Shown piece by piece: positions 41,833 to 51,537 of a stretch of 64,000 bases of DNA. Every line of letters begins with the position of its first letter. Within the stretch, counting starts at the first letter, position 1. Source of the stretch: Lucinisca nassula. Lineage: Eukaryota > Mollusca > Bivalvia > Lucinida > Lucinidae. The DNA lies in assembly GCA_963580285.1 (NCBI GenBank), contig OY757010.1, positions 65,494,406 to 65,558,405 on the forward strand. The letters run 5' to 3'. The position numbers and the translations under genes were made by a program. The notes under the pieces were generated by a model. The model had not been told where the DNA came from and made no database searches. It saw nothing but the letters and a program-made list of their open reading frames with translations.

Positions 41833-42005
41833 ATTTGTACACCTTGAGGTCTTGCTGTAAATATCCTAAAATTTTAATAAATTTGTTCCATTGATTTTTC
41901 TTTATGTTCCATTTTTGATGGAAAATCCTGTTAGTAAACAGTGTAGACCGGGGCAAGACAATCCAATATGCAGCATCAAATCTGGTTTGCAATATTTGCC
42001 TATGT
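41833..42005 (-). repeat. Family E, diverged copy
   Basis: CACCTTGAGGTCTTGCTGTA, 'tcctaaaattttaataaatttgttcc', core AACAGTGTAGACCGGGGCAA. Confidence 0.7.
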
Positions 42006-42143
42006 CACTTTTACAGACTTTCAAGTAAGAATTGGTTAAGAGTGGGTCCCATTTTCACTGTCAGATACTGAACAAAATTAATGTATCCCGGCTGGTGGAC
42101 ATAATGTAAGACTGTGATAAGTGTGCAATATATCAATTTCCCT

Positions 42144-42334
42144 CAACCCTTATCCTGCTGAATAAATTAATTTAGTAACAACCATTTCTGACTATCAACC
42201 AATCACAAACTGCAATACAAACAGTGTAGAGCTGATCAGATGGCTTCATCTGATCCTGATCAGATGCCTCTCTGATCTGACTTGACACTGTTTGCAAAGA
42301 TAGGGGTTGTTGTGTTTCGCAGGATGACAGTTAA
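42144..42334 (+). repeat. TTAA element A, rearranged core
   Basis: CAACCCTTATCCTGCTGAAT at the left; right TTAA shared with C. Core GATCAGATGGCTTCATCTGA then CCTGATCAGATGCC. Confidence 0.82.
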
Positions 42335-42570
42335 CCCCACGACAATTGTCGTCTGCTTTGCCATCTCACCGGTTACCTTTAAAGTAATCTTTTGCAAACA
42401 GTGTGGACCCAGATCAGACTGCTCCTGCAGGAGCAGTCTGATCTGGACCCACACTGTTTGCCTATACAAAAATATTTCTAAAAAGTTTGAAAAAAAAAAA
42501 TTAGCAGACGACATAAGCAGACAAAATTTTCAGATGTACATGTAGTTTCTCTTGGCATCTAAAGGATTAA
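42331..42570 (-). repeat. TTAA element C, complete (240 bp)
   Basis: TTAACCCCACGACAATTGTC to GGCATCTAAAGGATTAA. Core CAGTGTGGACCCAGATCAGA / TCTGATCTGGACCCACACTG with loop CTGCTCCTGCAGGAGCAG. Confidence 0.93.
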
Positions 42571-42757
42571 GAATTTTTTCTTGTTCTGTTGAATTAATTG
42601 ATTTTGTCACAACATCAACCATCAAATTACTTGATGCAAATTATTCCTTCAAATTTACCAATTGAATGACAAATAGTGAAGATCCAGATCAGATGGCACT
42701 GGAGAAGAGATCTGATCTGGATTTACACTGTTTTCAAAGGAAAGATCATATCCTGGG
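42571..42757 (+). repeat. TTAA element A2, decayed
   Basis: TTCTTGTTCTGTTGAATTAA, ACATCAACCATCAAATTACT, core GTGAAGATCCAGATCAGATG / GATCTGATCTGGATTTACAC. It follows the C element immediately. Confidence 0.75.
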
Positions 42758-43267
42758 GGTAAACCTTATGTTGCATGTTTGTTTACAAACTGAGAAAAAA
42801 AGTTTCAAATTATTTTGTCTCTAGCTGTCAAGAAGGTATTTATTTCTCCAAAAGGCAATATTAATCATATTCATTCAGTCTCATTTTAAAATGATGAATT
42901 GATTCTGTGATCTACCCAAAATTGACAAATTTGAAAATCTCCTCTTTTTCAGGCTGACAGGTTTATATGGCAATTTGTAAATTGCAACAAGAATAAATAG
43001 GGAAAGACTTTTCTGCCCATTAAATATTTGTGTATAAATCAAGTTGTCAGAGGTCCATTACTGGAATAATGGACCAGTTGGTTTCTTTTATAGTGTTTAT
43101 GGTTTGTATAATAAATCTTTTCCTGACACTAGATTTGTACAATAACCAAAGGTGCTGTTTTGAATGTTTATTTCTTCCTAATACACAAAATAAGAGCAGC
43201 TTTCTGTTATATTTGAGCGGTGTCATGCATTACGATAACAAATCCGTGTGGTATAGTGCATTTTTCA
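42758..43267. other. Stretch with no recognised feature
   Basis: An 87-codon frame (43030-43293) has a hydrophobic start but no family resemblance and overlaps J at its end. Confidence 0.4.
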
Positions 43268-43407
43268 AACCTCAAAAAAGGTATTTTTTCTGATGAAAAT
43301 TTGTGATATTTTCTTATTTATACTTCAAACATAGGTTTTGGGAGCTCGTTAGAACCGCCACACTTTTACCCCCATAAACCACAGTTGTCTCTATAAAAAT
43401 TGGGGTT
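43268..43407. repeat. J-family fragment
   Basis: GATGAAAATTTGTGATATTT, AACATAGGTTTTGGGAGCTC, and 'cccataaaccacagttgtctctata'. Confidence 0.65.
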
Positions 43408-43431
43408 GGGGGGGGGGGGGGGGGGGGGGGG
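43408..43431 (+). repeat. Homopolymer of 24 G
   Basis: Uninterrupted G run inside the G-rich end of the J fragment ('attggggttgggg'). Length may be affected by assembly error. Confidence 0.9.
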
Positions 43432-43524
43432 TCTTTCTTTCACGGACATGATGCTAAACCCTGTGCTTGGCACGTATCTCACGTGTTACGCACATGTAGC
43501 TCATAGCAACAGATAAGGCTGGTA

Positions 43525-43682
43525 TTTTGTGATAACTGAAGGAGAGTTTTTGTCAATTCTCCATAAAAACCTATGTTGTGGGTATTCATTAGAACCGCCT
43601 CAATGAGGCGGTTCTAATGAATACCAACAACATAGGTTTATATGAAGAAATAAGGAAAACTATCCTTCAATTATCACAAAAG
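43525..43682. repeat. J-like foldback with different outer ends (158 bp)
   Basis: Ends TTTTGTGATAACTGAAGGA and TCCTTCAATTATCACAAAA. Central palindrome ACCTATGTTGTGGGTATTCA / TGAATACCAACAACATAGGT with AACCGCCTCAATGAGGCGG. Confidence 0.82.
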
Positions 43683-43711
43683 ACGCAACTTAGCTGTTGT
43701 TAATTGTAGCT

Positions 43712-43830
43712 CCATCAGGATCCACACTGTCTGCTATTCTGATTGTGAACATATTGGTACAATGTATTTGATTGGTTAATAGTCAGAAATGGGCGTGGCT
43801 GATTAACTTATGCAGCAGCAAAAGGGTTAT
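43712..43830 (-). repeat. TTAA element A fragment
   Basis: ATCAGGATCCACACTGTCTG, 'tttgattggttaatagtcag', AAATGGGCGTGGCTGATTAA, CAGCAGCAAAAGGGTTA. Confidence 0.75.
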
Positions 43831-44014
43831 GGTGCTGGTCAGTTTTTTGCAGCTCTGCAAGCTGTTCTGTACATCTGGGGCAAGTTGTTCAAAACTAACG
43901 ATGCTGTTATTTAATGTATCGTTAAAACTTTGATCATTTAATATGGCAAATATGCAAACATTTTTGCTGAAAAAATGTGAGCAGCTCCCTGTGCAGAAGT
44001 CGGACCACACTCAC

Positions 44015-44475
44015 CTTGTCGTTGGTGCCAGTGCTAAACTGCATTGTACAGGCCAAGCTGTGTGGATGCTGTTTGTTTGATCTGAAGTTTAATGTCCCCG
44101 TCAACACTGTAAAGGTCATTTTGGAGACATTGCTTCCAATTTTGTGGGACTTTTACGCGACATTGAGATGAAATAACATCTCAAGACCTGCCGCCCAATG
44201 AAACCAATAGGGTTTATAAGCATGGATGGGCCGACTCACACCGCATTGCCTGGGCAGGCTTAGATCCTCTAAGCCGTTTACCAGTACTCATGTGCGGGTC
44301 GGTTTCAGCGCTGCGTGGAAGCATCATGCAGCCCATCTATTTCTTCAAGCCCCGATGGGCGGGGGCTAGCATGGGGATGCTGTGGCCGTAGAAAGAGCCA
44401 TTTGATCAGGACAAGACAGCCTACAAGTGAGGCCAGCAAAGCACAGATGAAGCAGACAAACACTGCGTGCTAGCC
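44015..44475 (-). pseudogene. Possible captured exon, split by SINE F
   Basis: On the minus strand, with F removed at its target duplication, one frame of about 50 codons is open: a hydrophobic run (FVCFICALLASLVGCLVLIK), then ...CTMQFSTGTNDK, then AAG-GTGAGT at 44017-44009, a good splice donor. A TAG precedes the frame, so an acceptor would have to lie at 'TATAG' or 'GCTAG'. It suggests an exon with a membrane segment, but I recognise no family and chance cannot be excluded. Confidence 0.35.
44072..44374 (-). repeat. SINE F, complete, nested in K
   Basis: GGATGCTG at 44064-44071 and 44375-44382. TTTGTTTGATCTGAAGTTTA to CCCGATGGGCGGGGGC. Confidence 0.92.
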
Positions 44476-44957
44476 TATACTTTGATGGATCTCTGGCCTT
44501 TTCAATGCCCTCCTTAGTCAGATGGGGACTGGTGACAGAAAACGGTTCGCAGGTCGGAGATGACCATGTTCCAAAGCCGCAATAAGCATCCTACTATATT
44601 GGGGACCGCCTGTCGAATTTCTGTAACTCACAGACCACTTTCATTTTTACTGCACCGTGCCTGAGGCAAGAGTGATGTATCGGCCTAAATGTATCACTCC
44701 ATGCAAAAGCCTTTTAGAAAGTGGTAAAACTAAACCTGGACTAGTTCTAGGGGTAGCCCCTAAATGCTTTAAGTGCCCGTTTACCTTAACAACCAATCAC
44801 AAATGAATGATGTGAGCACCTTTTGTATAGACAAAAGCTGTTCACATTTATTTTTTTCAGCAAAAATACCAGAATTTTAGATATCGTACTTGCTAAAACA
44901 GTTAACAATTTGATCACTAATGAGCTTGTTAAGCTAACCATGCTTTGAACAACCTCA

Positions 44958-45399
44958 TGTTCGTGAATAGCAAAATCAGGATTTCTCATGATATGCCTCA
45001 TACATGTGAGGAATCGTCATGTTAGAGCTCTCTTGTACATGGTGACTGTTAAACCCCTGGGTGACTGTGGAACTTGCTGCACAATCTTTTTCCTCATACA
45101 AATACTTTTTCTGCACTGTTTCAAAACCATTAAATGTAGCTTAAAAACTGAAGTTGTGTGTTGACTTAAAGATGGTCATTCTGCATTGTTTCCCAGAAAG
45201 AGAGAAAAAAAACAGTAGAGGAGACTGAAGAGAAGGAGAAATAGATATGAGGACAATTTAAATCAGAGTGAAAGTGGGGAGCCAGAAAAAATGAACCCGA
45301 CAAAAACCTGAAATAAGACCTGTAAAACCAGCGAAGACTGATCAGTCTGATCAGATTCTTTGCTGATTGCATGAGCCTTCTACAGCCACCAGACTATCA
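44958..45399. other. Mostly unassigned; one hairpin
   Basis: Hairpin GCGAAGACTGATCAGTCTGA / TCAGATTCTTTGC at 45330-45367. No gene. Confidence 0.5.
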
Positions 45400-46645
45400 A
45401 AAGACTGCAGGCCTTGCCTAACCATAAACCAATATCAGTTGGATGCACTGATGCCAAAAGATGTAAGACTGTAGGCCTTGCCAAACCATAAACCAATATC
45501 AGTTGGATGCATTGATGCCAAAAGATGTAAGACTGTAGGCCTTGCCAAACCATAAACCAATATCAGTTGGATGCACTGATGCCAAAAGATGTAAGACTGT
45601 AGGCCTTGCCAAACCATAAACCAATATCAGTTGGATGCACTGATGCCAAAAGATGTAAGACTGTAGGCCTTGCCAAACCATAAACCAATATCAGTTGGAT
45701 GCACTGATGCCAAAAGATGTAAGACTGTAGGCCTTGCCAAACCATAAACCAATATCAGTTGGATGCACTGATGCCAAAAGATACAAGACTGCAGGCCTTG
45801 CGCAACCATAAACCAATACCAGCTGGATGAACCAATGCCAAAAAATACAAGATAGCAGGCCTTGCACAAGACAGCAGGTCTTGCCCAACCATAAACCAAT
45901 ATCAGTTGGATGCACCAATGCTAAAAGATACAAGACAGCAGGACTTGCCCATCTGTAAACCAATATCAATTGGACACACTGATGCCAAAAGATACAAGAC
46001 AGCAGGCCTTGCCCATCCATAAGCCAATATCAGTTGGATGTGGCAATGCTAAAAGATACAAGACAGCAGGTCTTGCATATCCATAAATCAATATCAGATG
46101 GACACACTGATGCCAAAAGATACAAGACAGCAGGCCTTGCCCATCCATAAAACAAAATCAGTTGGATGTGGCAATGCTAAAAGATACAAGACAGCAGGTC
46201 TTGCCTGTCCATAAATCAATATCAGTTGGACACACTGATGCCAAAAGATACAAGACAGCAGGCCTTACCCTACCATAAACCAATATCAGTTGGACACACA
46301 GATGCAAAAAGATACAATACAGCAGGTCTTGCCCAACCATAAACCAATATCATTTGGACACAATGATGCTAAACGATACCAGACATCTGGCCTTGCCCAG
46401 CAATAAACCAGCACCAATGCCAAAAGATACAAGACAGCAGCCTTGCCCAACCATAAACCAATATCAGTTGGATGAACCAATGCGAAAAGATACAAGATAG
46501 CAGCCTTGCCCAACCATAAACCAATATCAGTTGGATGAACCAATACCAAAAGATACAGGACTGCAGGCCTAGCACAAAACAGCAGGCCTTGCCCAACCAT
46601 AAACTAATATCAGATGAACACACTTATGCCAAAAGATACAAGACT
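45400..46645 (-). repeat. 64-bp minisatellite, about 19 copies
   Basis: Unit contains ACCATAAACCAATATCAGTT, GATGCCAAAAGAT and AGGCCTTGCC. Successive starts (45421, 45485, ...) are 64 bp apart. The first six units (45421-45780) are nearly identical; later ones vary in sequence and length. 64 is not a multiple of three, so the open frames over it on the minus strand shift at every unit and are not a protein. Confidence 0.97.
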
Positions 46646-46658
46646 TCTGCTATACTAT

Positions 46659-46797
46659 AATTTTATTAATCAAGTAATTTCGTATTGGCCCAGTTACGGG
46701 TCCGAGGTCTGCTGTATTGGCCCGAGGCCGAAGGCCGAGGCTAATACAGCTGACCGAGGACCTGTAACTTGGACAATACGGAATTACTTGATTAATG
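46659..46797. repeat. Foldback element, 139 bp
   Basis: TTAATCAAGTAATTTCGTAT / AATACGGAATTACTTGATTA and inner GCTGTATTGGCCCGAGGCC / GGCCGAGGCTAATACAGC. GAGGCCGAAGGCC makes the tip. Confidence 0.88.
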
Positions 46798-46924
46798 ACA
46801 ATTTTATTAATTGACGCCATTAAAAACATGATTATTGGTTTTTGACTTCAGTGTAAATATGGATGACCGCCGAACAATACAGGGTAGTCAATTAATAAAT
46901 TACGTTAAAAAGTCTGTGAAATGA

Positions 46925-47214
46925 GCACCCCACAAAAAACCCTACTTTATATAGAGACAACTGGGGTTTACAGGGGTGTACATTATTTTGTTTATTTCTG
47001 CTCCAAGACCTAGGCTGTGGGCACACGTTAGGCAGTTTGACATAGGTTGTTGGTACTCGTTAGAACTGCCTCAACGAGGCAGTTCTAACGAGCACCCACA
47101 ACCTATGTTTAGTGTATACTTAAGAAAAATATCACAATTTTTCAACAGACAAGCAGCCATTTTGGAGATACGAAAGAATGCACTATGTTACGGGGGTGTG
47201 TCATCCTAATATAT
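46925..47214. repeat. Foldback family J, full-length with partial arm duplication
   Basis: 'acaactggggtttacaggggtgtacatt', GTTGGTACTCGTTAGAACTG / CAGTTCTAACGAGCACCCAC, end GGGGGTGTGTCATCCTAATA. The arm start (TAGGCTGTGGGCACACGTTA) appears a second time. Confidence 0.82.
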
Positions 47215-47313
47215 GGTGGTGGAAGAGTGTATTCGGAAGAAAAATGGGTAAAATTCTGGAATGTTAAGGATAGTGCCAGAATATGCTGTTTGAAAAGTGT
47301 TTTCAAAATATTC

Positions 47314-47548
47314 TTAACCCTTAAGACGCTGAGAAAAACTACATCTGAAAATGTCAAATGCTTAATATGTCGTCTGCTGAATTTTAAAAAATATTTTTGC
47401 ATACAGGCAAACAGTGTGGGCCCATATCAGACTACTCCTAAAGGAGCAGTCTGATTTTGGTCCACATTGTTTGCAAAAATGACTTTTAGAGTCACAAGCA
47501 GACGACAAAGCAGACGACAATTGTCGTGATTGGCATTTTATAGGTTAA
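47314..47548 (+). repeat. TTAA element C, complete (235 bp)
   Basis: TTAACCCTTAAGACGCTGAG to GGCATTTTATAGGTTAA. Core CAGTGTGGGCCCATATCAGA / TCTGATTTTGGTCCACATTG. GCAGACGACAAAGCAGACG near the right end. Confidence 0.93.
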
Positions 47549-48146
47549 CCATTATAAATAACGAACTTCACTGAACTTATCAAGAACACTCAAAGAAGTA
47601 GCTGATGTTTCCAAGTTGATTTAAGTACATGTATTTAAATACACAAAGTTAAAGGTTAAATATAGAACTAGTACAAATTATGTCTGAATGAAATTTGATC
47701 AGAACCAAAACCGCACAGCATTTAATGGGACAGCAGGCGGCACAGGAAAGTCTCAGAAAATAGCCGCCTATATATCAGAAAATTCCATTAAGAACTTCAC
47801 GCCAGATATCTTTTGATTATACATCTAAATAAACACGAAATACCAGGGGAAAGCCACCCATTGTTTGAGAAAAGCTAAAGCTATTACCCACTCATATAAA
47901 TCAGTCAACGGAATCCGTATTTATTTATTACATCGTATACAAATAACTACTTAATATACAGTGAACGTCATCCTTCGAATAATACACACTAAAACTCAGC
48001 GACAGTCAAAAATAGGAGTATACAGGAGCCGGTTCAAGAGAAATGAGTTCGCTTCACCAGCACTTTAAGTGATCATTCAAACACAAGTTTGATCACTGTT
48101 AAGGCAAAATCTCTGGTACTTAGTCTTGATGTAAATTACATTGAAA
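47549..48146. other. About 600 bp with no recognised feature
   Basis: No repeat of the window and no credible frame. Confidence 0.5.
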
Positions 48147-48210
48147 TGAACAGTGAAGATTTAGGTGAGACTGCACATACGTGCAGTCTCGCCTAAATCT
48201 TCACTGTTCA
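48147..48210. repeat. Near-perfect 64-bp hairpin
   Basis: TGAACAGTGAAGATTTAGGT / CGCCTAAATCTTCACTGTTCA around AGACTGCACATACGTGCAGTC. Shares GCGAGACTGC with the inner hairpin of element O. Confidence 0.9.
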
Positions 48211-48656
48211 TCTTTGCAGTAAGGTTCCATTTGTTCGGTAAGACCCAAATAAAGAATTTCTTAACTTCTTAACTCTTCAAAAACTGCGAGTGTATCACCC
48301 AATTAAGCATACAGGATTGAAATTTAAAGCCCTTTTAAATAAAACCAACAGGTTGTAAATATTGAATAAATAATATTATTAACGTCTGGCTGACGACTGC
48401 ACCATGAAGAATTTTGTGACTTTGTAAGCTTATACTTGCAATATTGAATATAAAGATGTATGTGTTTTCAAAACTTTTTTTTTCTTTTCCTCCCTTCATC
48501 ATCACTTTAAAATTGAATAGCTGACTCGGCATAGTTAATTAATTCTTTCCAATAAATATTGTCGGAAGATTATGATGAGGTCAAACCCTGAGGGTCATTT
48601 GCGTCAGCTCCCAGAGAAAGGGGGAAAACCAAAGAGAAAGACAAGAGAGATAGTCT
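48211..48656. other. Stretch with no recognised feature
   Basis: AT-rich, nothing identified. Confidence 0.5.
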
Positions 48657-49090
48657 GGTTTCTGTTTTATGGCCCTTTCAAGATTATTTCACCGTTAACC
48701 AGAGGTGGGTGAAAACTTGCGTACCAAGAGAATAAACCCCTGACTTTCCGTTGCAGACCTCATTGTCTCACGTGAACTGAGCGACGATTGAGCCCACAGT
48801 GGTTTTGTTTGTTTGAATTGAGGTTTAACGTCCCCATCAAGTCAGGGACTTTTACCTGACATTGAGGTCAAGCCCTGCCGCCCAATGGAAACAAAAGGAT
48901 TCATATGCAGGGACGGTCCCACGTGCATCACTTTGCCTGGGCAGGCTTAGACCTTCTAAGCTGATTACCAGTACTCATTTGCAGTCGGTTTCAGCCCTGT
49001 GTGGAAGCACCATGCAGCCCAATCAATTTCTCCTAGTCCTGATAGGCGGGGGCCATAACCTACAGTGGTGAGAGACCTTATCACCCCCAC
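48657..49090 (-). repeat. SINE G split by SINE F
   Basis: G piece 48657-48802 (GTTTTATGGCCCTTTCAAGA, CTGACTTTCCGTTGCAGACC). The head resumes after 49056 (GGTGAGAGACCTTATC). The joint falls in the box B region of G. Confidence 0.78.
48803..49055 (-). repeat. SINE F with internal deletion, nested in SINE G
   Basis: TTGTTTGTTTGAATTGAGGT, lacking the GGTCATTTTGGAGACG segment, to CCTGATAGGCGGGGGCC. CACAGTGGT / TACAGTGGT flank it. Confidence 0.85.
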
Positions 49091-49384
49091 CCACTCGGGT
49101 GCTTGTAAGATGGAAAGAACAAATGCATTGCATGGATAAGTCCATTTCAAAAGCTTGGGGTTGAAAGGGTTAAATCTGTACATTGATTTGCATGGAACAT
49201 TTAATTGTTTTGTCACGTTTTTTGCTTTAAATCCCAAAAACAGTGTTATAAAGCGGTATCACTGACACCAACTGCTAAAATGGTGACAATACTTTACAAT
49301 TATAACCATAACTACTAATGGCATTTGTTCATATTTACCAACAATTACTCAAAAACTATATTTATTGCATGCATTCGGACATTA

Positions 49385-49585
49385 TTGTATGTATTCGGAC
49401 AGACAGGCCTGAGCAAACAGTGTAGACCCAGATGAGATGCTGCAGAATGCAGCATCTCATCAGGGTCTACACTGTTTGCCACTCATCAAGCTATTTTTAG
49501 ATACACCATCAGGTTGTAAAACGTAGTTTTTTCAAATTTTAGAACAAGTAGTTGAGGTGTCTAAATATTTAGGGTACATACAGTA
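49385..49585 (+). repeat. Family D, complete
   Basis: TGTATTCGGACATTATTG then GTATTCGGACAGACAGGCCT (terminal word repeated). Near-perfect core AACAGTGTAGACCCAGATGA / TCATCAGGGTCTACACTGTT with GATGCTGCAGAATGCAGCATC. End TGTCTAAATATTTAGGG. Confidence 0.9.
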
Positions 49586-49654
49586 AGTCATGCCTGTGTG
49601 TCCAAATCTGACTTCAGCATTGGATTGATGCTAATTGTGATAGCTAGATAAATT

Positions 49655-49812
49655 TTTTTTTTTTTTTTTTTGGGGGGGGGTTTTACGGCCCTTTCAAGAT
49701 TATTTCACTCATATCGAGCCGATCGTTAATCAGAGGTGGGCGAAAACCGGAGTACCCGGAGAAAAACCACCTGACCTTCCGTTGCAGAACTTGGCGTCTC
49801 ATACGTGGCCCG
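49655..49812 (-). repeat. SINE G, 5'-truncated, with perfect 15-bp target duplication
   Basis: GATAGCTAGATAAAT at 49640-49654 and 49813-49827. A T run then a G run (the A tail and C-rich 3' end on the minus strand), body AACCACCTGACCTTCCGTTG, stopping at GTCTCATACGTGGCCCG just past where box B should be. The copy has lost its polymerase III promoter. Confidence 0.95.
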
Positions 49813-50004
49813 GATAGCTAGATAAATGAACAAACAAACAAATGGATGAATGTACAACTAGAAATGTGTCCAAAGGACATGACTGACCCGGCCTGGTAGT
49901 GCAATTAAGAAAACTTAAACTCAAATTGCTAATACCATCTTGGACACTGACGAAAATAGGGGTAACACCACTTTCCATAAACTTTCACTTTCCACCATTC
50001 TGGG

Positions 50005-50291
50005 CTTGAAGAAATATATGGGCTACATGATGCTTCCTGGCAGAGCTGAAACCGACCCACACACAAGTACTGGTAAACGGCTTACAGGATCTAAGCCTGC
50101 CCAGGCAAAGCGGTGCGAATCGGCCCATCCATGCTTATATACCCTATTGGTTTCATTGGGTGGCAGGGCTTTAGATGTCATTTCATCTCAATGTCGGGTA
50201 AAAGTCCCACAAAATTGGAAGCAACGTCTCCAAAATGACCTTTACAGTGTGGATGGGGACGTTAAACCACAAATCAAACAAACAAACAAAA
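50005..50291 (+). repeat. SINE F with perfect 14-bp target duplication, short 5' truncation
   Basis: TCCACCATTCTGGG at 49991-50004 and 50292-50305. Begins CTTGAAGAAATATATGGGC, lacking the GC-rich head; ends AACAAACAAACAAA. Confidence 0.95.
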
Positions 50292-50384
50292 TCCACCATT
50301 CTGGGAATGGTGGCGGCATAAAAACCTGGATCTCTAGTTTGCATCATGCTGAAAGCAGGCACCTCAAAATGGTTTGTGAAATTT

Positions 50385-50440
50385 GTGTGGACCAAAAATC
50401 GGACTGAAGTAGCAGTCTGATCTGGGTATACATTGTTCTT
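50385..50440 (+). repeat. Decayed A-E type core
   Basis: GTGTGGACCAAAAATCGGAC ... GTCTGATCTGGGTATACATTG. Flanks not assignable. Confidence 0.55.
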
Positions 50441-50612
50441 CCACCAATGTGCTTCTTGAAACATTGTTAGACAGTATAAATACAAGTTCAAAGTTTAGGT
50501 TAATTACTATAAATGATTTAAGTGGGCAATTACAGAATTTTCCTGTAACAATTGTTTTCACAATTTTGGTGCTAAAAGGTTGATATCAGAGATTTCATTG
50601 GCTACAAACAGC

Positions 50613-50808
50613 ATTAACACATTCTTAGTGGAAACCCGTTAAAAGGGACCGAGGCAAACAGTGTAGACCCAGAAGCATAATGCGGCATCTGATAAGGGCC
50701 TTTACTGATTATTAACAGGATTTTCCATCAAACAGAATTGTAACAAAAAAATTGGCCCGGTGCAATGGACTTGTCTGACATATAAAAACAGAAAATTTAG
50801 TCCAACAG
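50613..50808 (+). repeat. TTAA element B2, decayed
   Basis: TTAACACATTCTTAGTGGAA, GTGTAGACCCAGAAGCATAA / GCATCTGATAAGGGCC, 'aacaggattttccatcaaac', GCAATGGACTTGTCTGACAT. Confidence 0.75.
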
Positions 50809-50810
50809 AA

Positions 50811-51225
50811 TACACCACGGCCTCATTATAACACTGTTCCTTATAACAAGGTTTGGAATATAACAATGTTTCAAGGTGGATCCCAAAAATATATGGATTA
50901 TTTATGGTCATTTTTCTATATAATCTATACAGTTTTGTTTGGATATAACATGGTTGTTTAACGAACAGTTTCTGCTTTGGACCCCATTAACCCTTATCAT
51001 GCTGTTCACGACAACCCCTATCTTTGCAAACAGTGTAGATCCAGATCAGATGGCTTCTGAAGAAGCCATCTGATCAGGATCTACACTGTTTGGCATTCAG
51101 TTTATGAATTTGTAGCAATAAATTACATCAAGTACTTTGATTGGTTGATAGACAGAAATGGGTGTGGCTTAAATGAATATTCAGCAAGATAAGGGTTAAT
51201 AGTGTTATAAAGAGGTTGTGGTGTA
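50811..51225. mobile_element. Family R element with A nested in it
   Basis: Outer ends TACACCACGGCCTCATTATA and TATAAAGAGGTTGTGGTGTA are inverted repeats with TA at the borders. Interior GGATATAACATGG and 'tggtcatttttctatataatc'. The A element inserted at a TTAA near its right end. Confidence 0.75.
50987..51199 (-). repeat. TTAA element A, complete (213 bp)
   Basis: TTAACCCTTATCATGCTGTT to CAGCAAGATAAGGGTTAA; intact core. Same length and orientation as 63598-63810. Confidence 0.95.
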
Positions 51226-51301
51226 TTATGGGTAAACATTGCAATTTTCTTCTGAACATTTTTTTGCTCAACCAGAAACTGTTAATCTTTCTTGTGTTCT
51301 T

Positions 51302-51511
51302 TATTTCACACTGCTGAATATTCATTTAAGCCACACCCATTTCTGTCTATCAACCAATCAAATTACTTGATGTAATTTATTGCTACAAATTCATAAACTG
51401 AATGCCAAACAGTGTAGATCCTGATCAGATGGCTTCTTCAGAAGCCATCTGATCTGGATCTACACTGTTTGCAAAGATAGGGGTTGTTGTGAACAGCAAG
51501 ATAAGGGTTAA
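51302..51511 (+). repeat. TTAA element A flanked by a 14-bp direct repeat
   Basis: The first ~10 bp of A are replaced: TATTTCACACTGCT (51302-51315) leads into GAATATTCATTTAAGCC. The same 14 bp follow the intact right end at 51512-51525. Confidence 0.88.
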
Positions 51512-51537
51512 TATTTCACACTGCTCAAAGGGTCACC

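Larger units (their letters stand above)
43877..44957. mobile_element. Foldback family K carrying about 820 bp of extra sequence
   Basis: K halves are at 43877-43987 (GGGGCAAGTTGTTCAAAACT ... AAAAAATGTGAGCAGCT) and 44806-44957 (GTGAGCACC...TTTTTTTCAGCAAAAATACC...GCTTTGAACAACC). Plain K copies (57399-57641, 62496-62716) have these halves directly joined. The interior 43988-44805 is foreign and itself contains a SINE F. Confidence 0.72.

Noticed and set aside
45627..46020. Repeat protein with YGxARPAVLYLLA-type units
   Set aside because: The 64-bp unit shifts frame each time; overlapping frames all look alike, so this is minisatellite and not coding.
45400..46645. CRISPR-like array
   Set aside because: Units are contiguous 64-mers with no unique spacers, and the context is eukaryotic.
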